DNA of 35,018 bases from an uncultured Eubacteriales bacterium (GTDB lineage: Bacteria; Bacillota; Clostridia; Oscillospirales; Acutalibacteraceae): positions 1-35,018 of the forward strand of contig ONCX01000031.1 of assembly GCA_900316455.1 (NCBI GenBank), written 5' to 3'. How positions within the stretch are numbered: the stretch's first letter is position 1; every line of letters starts with the position of its first letter. Position numbers and translations under genes: made by a program. Below, piece by piece: positions 15,609 through 23,175 of the stretch. The notes beneath the pieces were generated by a model, which searched no databases, had not been told where the DNA came from, and saw only the letters and a program-made list of their open reading frames with translations.

Positions 15609-16160
15609 ATGGTAAGCGATATTGTTTGTGAGTATATGGTAAAAAGAAAGCTTGACGTTTCGCAGATAGCGAAAGCTGTCGCTGTTTTTCTCGGAGGCTT
15701 TGCCTTGACATTTCTGATAAGCACGTTCGGCTCGTATGCGGATCGTTCCGGAATGATGGGCGCAATGCTCATTATGATCGGCGTGGGCGTGACGATTTAT
15801 TTCGGCAGATGGCTCCTGATGATGGAATACGAATATTCCTATTTTAACGGCGAAATTACATTCGATAAGATTTACGGAAAAAGCAAGAGAAAACATCTGA
15901 TTGACGTAGACCTTAAAGCCGTCGAAAAAATGGGACGTGTCGGTGACGATTCCTTAAACAGCCTGAAAGTCGAAAAAGTCAGGGATTATTCCGCAAGCCT
16001 CGACAACAAGGACACTATCTACATTTATTACAAGGACTCCGCAAACTCGGCAAACACGCTTCTTTTCTTCACTCCCAATCAGAAAATGCTCGACGCAATG
16101 AAAACGGCAGTCAGCGCCACAGTTTACCGCGAGTTTTTTTCAAAGACTCAGAAGAAATAA
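15609..16160 (+). CDS. Small two-helix membrane protein (DUF6106-like), unknown function
   Basis: This 183-residue protein starts MVSDIVCEYMVKRKLDVSQI. Two transmembrane helices (about 22-40 and 52-70) are followed by a soluble domain of beta-rich appearance (YEYSYFNGEITFDKIYGKSKRKHLIDVDLKAVEKMG...). The pattern of a two-helix anchor with a PH-like cytoplasmic domain, and the FNGEITFDKIYGKSKRK segment, recall a conserved Clostridia family I associate with DUF6106; the family name is uncertain. Function unknown. AGGAG is 12 bases before the ATG; a TTG four codons upstream is an alternative start. Confidence 0.6.
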   Translation: MVSDIVCEYMVKRKLDVSQIAKAVAVFLGGFALTFLISTFGSYADRSGMMGAMLIMIGVGVTIYFGRWLLMMEYEYSYFNGEITFDKIYGKSKRKHLIDVDLKAVEKMGRVGDDSLNSLKVEKVRDYSASLDNKDTIYIYYKDSANSANTLLFFTPNQKMLDAMKTAVSATVYREFFSKTQKK

Positions 16161-16190
16161 GCCGTCGAAATAATTCATAACACAGGCACC

Positions 16191-16230
16191 GGGACAGGCT
16201 GCCCCTTGTGGGTGCGCTTGTCCCTTTTTC
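16191..16230 (+). terminator. Terminator between the small membrane protein and nnr
   Basis: GGGACA (16191-16196) pairs with TGTCCC (16219-16224), extended inward by GC pairs, and TTTTTC follows. It lies 24 bases before the nnr start, so nnr must start from a promoter in or just after the preceding gene or depend on readthrough; I see no clear one. Confidence 0.7.
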
Positions 16231-16253
16231 TTTCAGCAAGGAGGTTTTTTGTC

Positions 16254-17801
16254 ATGATAATACTTAATAACGCCCAGACAAAGAAATTGGAAGACTATGC
16301 GGTATCCCGCGGAGGATTTGACCACACAAGGCTTATGGAGAACGCGGGAGCTTCCGTCTGCCGCATCATCAATGAGATTCTGGGTTCGGCTAACAAATCA
16401 GTGGCTGTCGTATGCGGCATAGGTAATAACGGCGGAGACGGATTCGTAGTCGCCAAAAGACTGCTTGAGGGCGGCGCGAAGGTTCGCGTGCTGCTTGCGC
16501 TCGGCACGCCGACAACCGACAACGCGATGAAATTTCTAAGGGAAAGCAAGGCTGCCGGAATCAAGACCCTTTCATTCACTGAAGCGGGAGACAAACAGGA
16601 ATTCGCCAAGACTATCGAGAATTCCGATATAATTGTGGACGCGATATTCGGAGTGGGCTTTCACGGCAAGGTCAGTGAAGAGCTTGGCAAGGTCATAAAA
16701 ATGATCAATTCTTCACAAGGCACTGTTGTATCGGTAGACGTGCCGAGCGGTGTGGATTCGGATTCCGGCGAGGTTTCGGGAATTTGCGTTCAGGCGGATC
16801 ACACCGTGACATTCTCCACCAGAAAGCCCGGGCATGTTATTTATCCGGCGGTTGATTACTGCGGAGAGGTTCATGTGGTCTCCATAGGAATTGCGGAACA
16901 CGTAATTCAGGAGCAGGAGCACCATATTTCCACCATCGACTACGAGGAAGTGCGACGCTGCTTCCCGAAACGCGGAAACAATACCCACAAGGGCACATTC
17001 GGCAAGCTGCTCTGCATATGCGGCAGCATAGGAATGGCAGGCTCGGCGACATTCGCGGGCAAGGCAGCCGTGATGTCCGGAGTGGGAATGGTTGAAATGG
17101 CTGTGCCGGCGGAAATATATCCGATAGTTGCGGCAAATCTTGTCGATCCCGTCTACCATCTTCTCAAAAGCAGCGAGAGAGGCACGGTGTCGGAGGATTC
17201 AATACCGCTGATACTCGAAAAAATGAAGTCGGCGACGGCGGTCATGATAGGCTGCGGCATGGGCAAGGGCAAGGACGTAACCGAGGTCGTGGAAGCGGTG
17301 ATACGTAATTCCGACGTTCCGGTAATCATCGACGCGGACGGACTCAACGCTATCAAGGACGACCTTGGCGTACTCCGCGAAGCAAAAGCGCCGATAGTCA
17401 TAACTCCTCATCCGGGTGAAATGGCGCGTCTTGTCGGCAAGACAAATGTCGAGGTTCAGTCCCAGCGTCTGGAGGTCGCTTCTTCATTTGCAATGACATT
17501 CGGCGTGTATATGGTGCTGAAAGGCGCAAATACCGTCTGCGCCAATCCCGACGGCAGTATTTCCATAAATCTCACCGGAAATCCGGGTATGTCCAAATCC
17601 GGCAGCGGCGATGTGCTTGCCGGTCTGCTTGGCTCCCTGCTCGCTCAGGGAATCAAGCCGGAGGAGGCGGCATTCTGTGCGGTACACATTCACGGCATGG
17701 CGGGAGACAGCGCTGCCGCCAGATATTCCCAGCATTCTATGGCAGCCAATGATATTATAATGGAGTTTTCGGATATATTCAGCGATATAGAGAAAAAGTA
17801 A
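16254..17801 (+). CDS. nnr: Bifunctional NAD(P)H-hydrate epimerase / ADP-dependent NAD(P)H-hydrate dehydratase
   Basis: This 515-residue enzyme repairs NAD(P)H damaged by hydration. The N-terminal YjeF_N epimerase domain (about 1-210) shows [30 protein letters not shown] (nucleotide loop) and [12 protein letters not shown]...[14 protein letters not shown]. The C-terminal ribokinase-like dehydratase domain (about 235-510) shows [40 protein letters not shown] and the anion-hole motif [25 protein letters not shown]. The frame is open 16 codons upstream, across the terminator, but AGGAGG nine bases before the ATG at 16254 fixes the start. The two-domain fusion is the usual bacterial form. Confidence 0.97.
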   Translation: MIILNNAQTKKLEDYAVSRGGFDHTRLMENAGASVCRIINEILGSANKSVAVVCGIGNNGGDGFVVAKRLLEGGAKVRVLLALGTPTTDNAMKFLRESKAAGIKTLSFTEAGDKQEFAKTIENSDIIVDAIFGVGFHGKVSEELGKVIKMINSSQGTVVSVDVPSGVDSDSGEVSGICVQADHTVTFSTRKPGHVIYPAVDYCGEVHVVSIGIAEHVIQEQEHHISTIDYEEVRRCFPKRGNNTHKGTFGKLLCICGSIGMAGSATFAGKAAVMSGVGMVEMAVPAEIYPIVAANLVDPVYHLLKSSERGTVSEDSIPLILEKMKSATAVMIGCGMGKGKDVTEVVEAVIRNSDVPVIIDADGLNAIKDDLGVLREAKAPIVITPHPGEMARLVGKTNVEVQSQRLEVASSFAMTFGVYMVLKGANTVCANPDGSISINLTGNPGMSKSGSGDVLAGLLGSLLAQGIKPEEAAFCAVHIHGMAGDSAAARYSQHSMAANDIIMEFSDIFSDIEKK

Positions 17802-17803
17802 TT

Positions 17804-18309
17804 ATGGGAATTATGAGGTTGTATCATGGCAGCTATATTCCGATAGAAGAGCCGAAAATAATCAAGGGAAAGAACACCAAGGACTTCGGCGCCGGATTTT
17901 TACTGCACGGTTATCAGAGAAAAGGCGGAGCGCTGGGCAAAGCGTTATAAGACGCCTAAGCTCAATATTTACACTTTTCGAGTAAATACATCGCTCAACA
18001 TTCTGGGTATTTAAGGATATGTCAGATGATTGGCTGGATTTTATCATAGCCTGCCGTGCGGGAAAGACTCATGACTATGATATTGTTATCGGAGCAATGG
18101 CTGATGATCAGATTTACAATTATATTTCCGATTACATGGAGGGAATCATAACCCGTGAGCAGTTCTGGGTGATGGCAAGATTCAAATATCCGACGCACCA
18201 GATTTCCTTCTGCACGTATGAAGCTTTAAATGTCTTGAATAAACAATTTGTTTTTCACATGCAGTCTGATAGATTATATTGCGCGCAAGACAAAAAACAG
18301 ACGGCGTGA
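17804..18309 (+). pseudogene. Frameshifted DUF3990 family gene (ADP-ribosyltransferase-like fold)
   Basis: Starting two bases after nnr, the frame reads [20 protein letters not shown] then KDFGAGF, the N-terminal signature of DUF3990 (YHGS...DFGxGFY). It then goes out of frame after a run of five T's (17897-17901) and stops at 17947-17949. Removing one T restores [32 protein letters not shown] as the family expects. A second extra base in GGG (18005-18007) must be removed to join NIL-VFKDMSDDWLDFIIACRAG...DYDIVIGAMADDQ, the family's conserved C-terminal half, which stays open to 18309. Two +1 errors in short homopolymers mean a decayed gene or, less likely, assembly errors. DUF3990 proteins resemble ADP-ribosyltransferases (HGS, FGxGFY), and often sit with small partner proteins; a toxin-like role is inference from family knowledge. 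Confidence 0.75.
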
Positions 18310-18670
18310 CGTAGTCAATGCTCTCGGTAAGGATCGGGTTGCACATATATATGAGCTTGCCGACGTGTATCATTGCGACAATATAGATGATGTGAGTGAT
18401 CGTTTTATTGATGACGCGGGAATCGGGCAGGGAAGCTTTGACAATGTGGCGGCGGCAAAATACGCGGTTCCGTCACACTGGGATATAGGTAAGGTTTACC
18501 GGCGATTTATTCAGGGAATTTCGCGGCATGATAATATTGACATACCGGACGCGCTGATAAAGGGCTATAATTCGTTTGTCAGTGACCTTATTGACGACTA
18601 CAACAGCAGCTTTTATTACGACGCGCCACAGAATATACTGAATGCATATATATACGGATATGTTGAGTAA
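18248..18670 (+). CDS. Unrecognised partner protein of the DUF3990 locus, possibly truncated at the N-terminus
   Basis: An open frame of 140 codons overlaps the last 62 bases of the DUF3990 remnant. Only a TTG without an RBS is available as start, and the first convincing residues are LIDYIARKTKNRRRDVVNALGKDRVAHIYELADVYHC, soluble and helix-rich. The upstream sequence in the other frame (NKQFVFHMQSD) would make a natural N-terminus if one CTGAT (18266-18270) had been lost from a tandem pair, so the gene may itself be a frameshifted remnant. It continues with SHWDIGKVYRRFIQGI and ends with YDAPQNILNAYIYGYVE. I do not recognise the family; proximity suggests it worked with the DUF3990 protein, perhaps as its antidote. 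Confidence 0.5.
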   Translation: MFFTCSLIDYIARKTKNRRRDVVNALGKDRVAHIYELADVYHCDNIDDVSDRFIDDAGIGQGSFDNVAAAKYAVPSHWDIGKVYRRFIQGISRHDNIDIPDALIKGYNSFVSDLIDDYNSSFYYDAPQNILNAYIYGYVE

Positions 18671-18694
18671 GTTAACAAAAAGGAATGATAAAAA

Positions 18695-19363
18695 ATGGCA
18701 ATCATAGCTCCCTCGCTTCTGTCGGCGGATTTTACCAGAATGGGCGAAGAGGTCAGAGAGATAGAATCGGCTGGCGCAAAGGTTCTTCACATTGACATTA
18801 TGGACGGTCATTTTGTGCCGAATCTGACATTCGGATATTCGATGGTTAAAGCGCTCCGTCCGCTTACAGGAATGGTATTTGACGTTCACCTGATGATGAC
18901 TGATCCGCTTAACTACATAGAGAATTTTGCAAAAGCCGGTTCGGATATTATCACCGTACATACGGAATGTGACAGCGACTTGGGCGAATGCATCGACCTT
19001 ATTCACAAATGCGGCAAGAAGGCGGGACTGTCCGTAAAGCCTAAGACCTCGCCGGAAGCGCTTTTCCCGTATCTTGACAGAATAGAGCATATTCTGGTTA
19101 TGACGGTGGAGCCGGGATTCGGCGGACAGTCCATGATGCCGGAATGCCTTGACAAAATCGCCGTTATTAAATCGGAATGCGCTTTGCGGGGATTGAAAAT
19201 TCCCGTAATGATCGACGGAGGAGTGAATGCCGGAAACGTGAAGAGAGCGGCGCAAGCCGGAGCGGATATGATGGTAGCCGGAAACGCGGTATTCGGCGCA
19301 AAAGACCGTGCCGCAGCCTTCAGTGAACTGAGCGAGTCAAGCGAAATATGCATAAAAAAATAA
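18695..19363 (+). CDS. rpe: Ribulose-phosphate 3-epimerase
   Basis: This 222-residue TIM-barrel enzyme of the pentose phosphate pathway interconverts ribulose-5-phosphate and xylulose-5-phosphate. Family blocks are visible: IAPSLLSADFTRMG, VLHIDIMDGHFVPNLTFG (metal ligands H and D), FDVHLMMTDP, LVMTVEPGFGGQSMMPECLDKI and PVMIDGGVNAGNV with AGADMMVAGNAVFG as phosphate site. Length and order are standard. AAAAAGGAATG is the ribosome binding site; no separate promoter is obvious in the 24 bases behind the preceding frame. Confidence 0.97.
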   Translation: MAIIAPSLLSADFTRMGEEVREIESAGAKVLHIDIMDGHFVPNLTFGYSMVKALRPLTGMVFDVHLMMTDPLNYIENFAKAGSDIITVHTECDSDLGECIDLIHKCGKKAGLSVKPKTSPEALFPYLDRIEHILVMTVEPGFGGQSMMPECLDKIAVIKSECALRGLKIPVMIDGGVNAGNVKRAAQAGADMMVAGNAVFGAKDRAAAFSELSESSEICIKK

Positions 19364-19401
19364 ATGGCAGCAAAATCAAATTAAGAAGGAGAATAGTGAA
19401 A

Positions 19402-20625
19402 ATGGACAACAATTACAATCCAATCGAAGCCTCTCAACAGACAACACCCACTCCCACGCCATCCGGAGCATCACAGGAACCGGTTCAGGCACAGAATATG
19501 CCGCCGCAGTACGCAACTCAGCCGCAGATGCCGCCGCAGTACGCAACTCAGCCGCAAATGCCGCCGCAGTACGCAACTCAGCCGCAAATGCCGCCACAGT
19601 ACGCAACTCAGCCGCAGATGCAGCCTGATATGCCGCAGAATGGCAGACCGGTATATCAGAAAATCGACAAGCGTATAATAAAACAGTGCCGACATAAGGC
19701 TGAAAAGCGCTGGTATCGCCGGCTGTTTGTGATAAATATTCTTGTAATAGTGTTTTGTGTCGCTTATTTTATTTATTCAACAGATGAAAACCAGAAGTAT
19801 TACGACAACGTAGCGGATTATTATGCCTCGATAGTCAGCGAAACAATGGAGGAAAACGAAGGCGGCGACGACCAAAGCTCTGAGGAACAGACCGATGACG
19901 ACGAAAAGAGCGAAAGGGAAATCCTTGAAGAAAAGGTCAACGATATGCCTGAAAATATTGAATACCTCATAGCAATAATTTTCACTATAATTGCCATACC
20001 TTTTATAGTAAGCTATGCCTACGCGCAGTACAGGAGCATGTCGGTGAGGATAACCGAAAAGACATATCCCGAAATATACGCCATTGTGGAGGAATACGCT
20101 CAGAAGCTCGGAATGAAGCGTGTGCCAAAGATCTACATGGTACAGGGCAACGGAATACTCAACGCGTTTTCTTCATTTATTCCGTTCAGACAGTACATAG
20201 AGATCTATGCGGATCTGTTGGAGGTAGCCTACCGCGAGCATCACGACATGGCGACAATCAGATTTATAATAGCGCATGAAATGTCACATATTTATTTAAA
20301 ACACGCCACTATGCATTATTACTATGGCATGATGTTCTCACAGGCAATCCCGATAATCGGACCTACCGCCTCCCGCGCAAGAGAATACAGCTGCGACAGG
20401 CTTGCACAGCTTCTTTCCGGCAGCGACGGCGTGGACGCTATGATGACTTTTATTGCCGGTATTCACCTTTACAAGCAGGTGGATAAGATAGATTACGTTC
20501 AGAACGCGGTAAACGTAGGCGGATTCTTTGTATTCTGCTATAACCTTGTGTCAAGCCATCCCGTAATGACAAAGCGGATACTGGCACTTGTTGATCCATA
20601 CAAGAAGAGCGGAAAATTATACTGA
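19402..20625 (+). CDS. M48 family membrane metalloprotease with Pro/Gln repeat tail
   Basis: This 407-residue protein has an N-terminal Pro/Gln/Thr-rich region (1-80) with four copies of the decapeptide MPPQYATQPQ (33-72), a basic stretch, TM1 (about 108-125), an acidic extracellular or loop segment (130-180), TM2 (about 188-207) and an M48 peptidase domain. The zinc site is HEMSH (292-296, FIIAHEMSHIYLKHA), and a downstream EYSCDRLA supplies the third ligand. The fold is of the HtpX/Oma1/Ste24-like group that degrades or matures membrane proteins. The frame is open 18 codons upstream, overlapping the end of rpe, but AAGGAG ten bases before the ATG at 19402 decides the start. It is followed 34 bases later by a second membrane protease, probably in one operon. 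Confidence 0.88.
   Translation: MDNNYNPIEASQQTTPTPTPSGASQEPVQAQNMPPQYATQPQMPPQYATQPQMPPQYATQPQMPPQYATQPQMQPDMPQNGRPVYQKIDKRIIKQCRHKAEKRWYRRLFVINILVIVFCVAYFIYSTDENQKYYDNVADYYASIVSETMEENEGGDDQSSEEQTDDDEKSEREILEEKVNDMPENIEYLIAIIFTIIAIPFIVSYAYAQYRSMSVRITEKTYPEIYAIVEEYAQKLGMKRVPKIYMVQGNGILNAFSSFIPFRQYIEIYADLLEVAYREHHDMATIRFIIAHEMSHIYLKHATMHYYYGMMFSQAIPIIGPTASRAREYSCDRLAQLLSGSDGVDAMMTFIAGIHLYKQVDKIDYVQNAVNVGGFFVFCYNLVSSHPVMTKRILALVDPYKKSGKLY
19498..19617 (+). repeat. Four tandem 30-base repeats coding MPPQYATQPQ
   Basis: Four consecutive 30-base units start at 19498, 19528, 19558 and 19588. They differ only at a few third-codon positions (CAG/CAA, CCG/CCA), so the array is recent or kept homogeneous. 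Unit length is a multiple of three, so copy-number change by slippage would lengthen or shorten the tail without breaking the frame. Confidence 0.97.
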
Positions 20626-20659
20626 TAAGAAAAATACTGATAAAAGGGTTGATATAAAA

Positions 20660-21595
20660 ATGTTTTCAAATGTAAAAAAGACGTTCAGCCCCATGCCCGA
20701 AATACTCGTCCGTGCATCTGAGGGCATACAGATTCAATACAATGTTTTTGTCAACGGAATTATTGCTTTTCTGGTCGGAATGGTTGCAATTCTTCTCGAA
20801 TCGGTAGCTATTATACCTTTTTTCATCATAAACGCCGTATTCTTCCACGATTTCAGCATGAAAATGGATTCGGACTACATGATTATCGCAAGGCTGGCTG
20901 TAACGGTGCTTCCGATAATTGCTCTCACAATCTACGTCAGATTTGCCGAGAAACGCAGTCTATCCACAATGGGCTTTGTTAAAAAGCATGCCGTTACCGA
21001 TTACCTTATAGGAATTGCCGCAGCGTTTGTGATGTTTTCCGCGTGCGTGGGAATGTGCGTGGCTTCGGGAGCAATGACATTCGGGGGATATGTGCTTGAC
21101 GGAAAAATTCTTTTGCTTGCGTCGATATTCCTCGGCTATGTGATACAGGGCGCGAGCGAGGAAACGGTGTGCAGGGGCTTCATGATGACTTCGTTCGGCA
21201 GCAAGGGCGGCGCGCTTGCCGGTATGCTTTTCAATTCGCTCATCTTCGGCGCTCTTCATCTGCTCAACAGCGGTGTGACGGTTCTTTCCATAATAAATAT
21301 AATTCTCTTCGGCGTGTTCATGTCGGTGCTGGTGCTGAAGCTGAATTCAATATGGATGGCTTGCGCGATTCACACAGTATGGAATTTCGTACAGGGCAAT
21401 TTCTACGGCATTCTTGTCAGCGGCGGAAATTCGGGACAATCGGTTTTCAGGTTTGACAGCGTGGAGGGAATGGAAATTCTCAACGGCGGCGCGTTCGGCA
21501 TGGAGGGCGGTCTGGCGACAACGATAATTCTCACGGTTTCCATAATAATCGTGCTGCTTCTCAAGCCGAGAGAATCGGTTTCTCCAGCAGTTTGA
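20660..21595 (+). CDS. CPBP family intramembrane glutamic protease
   Basis: This 311-residue polytopic membrane protein has the CPBP (Rce1/ABI) signature: motif 1 EETVCRG (GASEETVCRGFMMTSFG), motif 2 FGALHLLN (FxxxH) and motif 3 HTVWNFVQGNFYG (HxxxN), whose Glu and His residues form the active site in this family. Eight or so hydrophobic segments surround them. Bacterial members cleave membrane substrates or help in bacteriocin immunity or self-protection. The frame is open 24 codons upstream, but AAAGGG before the ATG at 20660 decides the start. It probably forms an operon with the M48 protease. It converges on the membrane protein at 21604 with an eight-base gap, and no terminator is seen. 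Confidence 0.9.
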   Translation: MFSNVKKTFSPMPEILVRASEGIQIQYNVFVNGIIAFLVGMVAILLESVAIIPFFIINAVFFHDFSMKMDSDYMIIARLAVTVLPIIALTIYVRFAEKRSLSTMGFVKKHAVTDYLIGIAAAFVMFSACVGMCVASGAMTFGGYVLDGKILLLASIFLGYVIQGASEETVCRGFMMTSFGSKGGALAGMLFNSLIFGALHLLNSGVTVLSIINIILFGVFMSVLVLKLNSIWMACAIHTVWNFVQGNFYGILVSGGNSGQSVFRFDSVEGMEILNGGAFGMEGGLATTIILTVSIIIVLLLKPRESVSPAV

Positions 21596-21603
21596 GAGAT
21601 AAT

Positions 21604-22443
21604 CTAATCCATATATAAAATTAAATCGGCGCTCACTCCGGAATACAAAAGAATTGTGTATCGTATTACATTTATCCGGTGATACAAAAAGCTGCATGCC
21701 GCGCTCTGTATGAGCGTAAAAATGAATATTCCCGCGCCGTACAGCTGTATGTGATTCGGAGTAACTCCGAGCTGCGCGAATGTCATAACAAGTGCGCTGG
21801 CAATAGTGGCTGGAAGTTCCGCACGCTTTTTTGTATCGGAAACCACTACAAGCAGCATTCGGTTAATCGCGGCGGGCAGTACAAGATACATCAGAACATT
21901 GGCTGCCGGAACAATCGCTATAATGCAGAAATAATAGAGACACTTTGAAAGGATACTTCCGGGAACGTTGAAGGAACCGCCTGCGATAAAATGACGTATT
22001 ACGGCGTAGAGAAAACAGCTTCCGAAAGCGGCGGGGAGTATATATTTTATGTATTCGCCCCACGCCTCCTTTGGTCTGCCATGCGCGGAATAATTTATAT
22101 CAAGGGCAAAGCCGAAAAAAACGGCTATCAACGCAAAAATCAGCATATTCAGCAAAGCGTTCACTGTGTCGCCAAGGAATCCGGCCGAATCGTCAATCAT
22201 CCAGAGGTAAAGCACTACTGTCGGGCGGATATGACTCACAAGCATATCTTCATAATACAGCGCCACAAGTATCACAGCTCCGGCGGCAAGGGCGACGATG
22301 TAATTAATCGCTGTGTATAATGCCTTTTTTGAAGCAGGCTGTTCCATATATACCGAATCCATGCGCTCCTGCTCGCGAAGCTCACGTATTTCTACCGCGT
22401 TCATGGCTTTTTTTTCCTCTGAATTCTTACCGTTTTTCTTCAT
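21604..22443 (-). CDS. Six-helix membrane protein of unknown function
   Basis: This 279-residue protein has a charged N-terminus (KKNGKNSEEKKAMNAVEIRELREQERMDS, about 1-40), followed by roughly six transmembrane helices (for example AINYIVALAAGAVILVALYY, ALLNMLIFALIAVFFGFAL, LYYFCIIAIVPAANVLMYLVL, GAGIFIFTLIQSAACSFLY). No catalytic motif or transporter signature is recognised. It is the third gene of a minus-strand run (lipoprotein, QueG-like protein, this), with 30 bases to the preceding stop. GAAAGG is about 14 bases from the ATG. The function cannot be inferred. Confidence 0.75.
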   Translation of the reverse strand: MKKNGKNSEEKKAMNAVEIRELREQERMDSVYMEQPASKKALYTAINYIVALAAGAVILVALYYEDMLVSHIRPTVVLYLWMIDDSAGFLGDTVNALLNMLIFALIAVFFGFALDINYSAHGRPKEAWGEYIKYILPAAFGSCFLYAVIRHFIAGGSFNVPGSILSKCLYYFCIIAIVPAANVLMYLVLPAAINRMLLVVVSDTKKRAELPATIASALVMTFAQLGVTPNHIQLYGAGIFIFTLIQSAACSFLYHRINVIRYTILLYSGVSADLILYMD

Positions 22444-22473
22444 TGTTTTTTCTCAGACCTTTCAGGAAAATTT

Positions 22474-23157
22474 TTATGACAAACCGTAAGGACATGCTCT
22501 CATGCATAAGCCGCAGACAGCTCCGCGTCCTATGTGTCCGAATGCCTGTTTCATGTGGCGTGAACACTTCTCCGCGTCGAATATTTCATCGCGTGCCATG
22601 CCGCGGACGTAATTCTTGCCGAGAATCGCGCCGGAAGGACATGCTTTTACACATAGCGTGCAGTCGCCGCACTGCGATTCCATAGGAATTGCCCCGCTCG
22701 GAAGAACCTCGTCGGTCAGAACCGTCGCCAGCCGCACGCGGGGACCGTGAACCGGCGAAACGAATAGCGCGCTCTTGCCAATCCAGCCGAGTCCGGCGGC
22801 GACCGCCGCGGATTTGTGCTGATAAATTCCGGTGTACTTGTCTCCCCTGTCGTGCACACTTTGCGACGCTGCTATCGGATAAGCCGCAGCGCCCTCCCTG
22901 CGGAGCATTTCGCACGTTATAAGGGCGCATCTGTCGAGAAGCGCGTTTGCGGCGCGGTAGTGCTGAAAGTAGGCGTATGTCGGAGAATCGTAGATTTCGT
23001 CAACCACAGCGTCCGACAGACGGTACATAAGCGTTACGGCGTAATGGTAACTTGCGAGATCAGGCGGAACGGTTTCATCAACACGGCTGAATCCAACCTC
23101 GCAAAGTCCCTCATATATCAGCCGTTCGCGCAGACTGTTCAGGAATTCATCGGTCAT
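22474..23157 (-). CDS. QueG-like double-[4Fe-4S] protein, short form
   Basis: This 227-residue protein shares the core of epoxyqueuosine reductase: KSAAVAAGLGWIGKSALFVSPVHGPRVRLATVLTDEVLP (cobalamin-pocket region in QueG), followed by CGDCTLCVKACPSGAI and CGLCMRACP with an intervening KCSRH, enough cysteines for two [4Fe-4S] clusters. QueG is normally about 300-380 residues with further C-terminal repeats, missing here, and the N-terminus is divergent. It is probably a reductase of the same superfamily but not QueG itself. GGGAGG stands about seven bases before ATG. It follows the lipoprotein gene by 18 bases, so the two are cotranscribed. Confidence 0.8.
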   Translation of the reverse strand: MTDEFLNSLRERLIYEGLCEVGFSRVDETVPPDLASYHYAVTLMYRLSDAVVDEIYDSPTYAYFQHYRAANALLDRCALITCEMLRREGAAAYPIAASQSVHDRGDKYTGIYQHKSAAVAAGLGWIGKSALFVSPVHGPRVRLATVLTDEVLPSGAIPMESQCGDCTLCVKACPSGAILGKNYVRGMARDEIFDAEKCSRHMKQAFGHIGRGAVCGLCMRACPYGLS

Positions 23158-23175
23158 TTTAAAGCCTCCCTGAAA

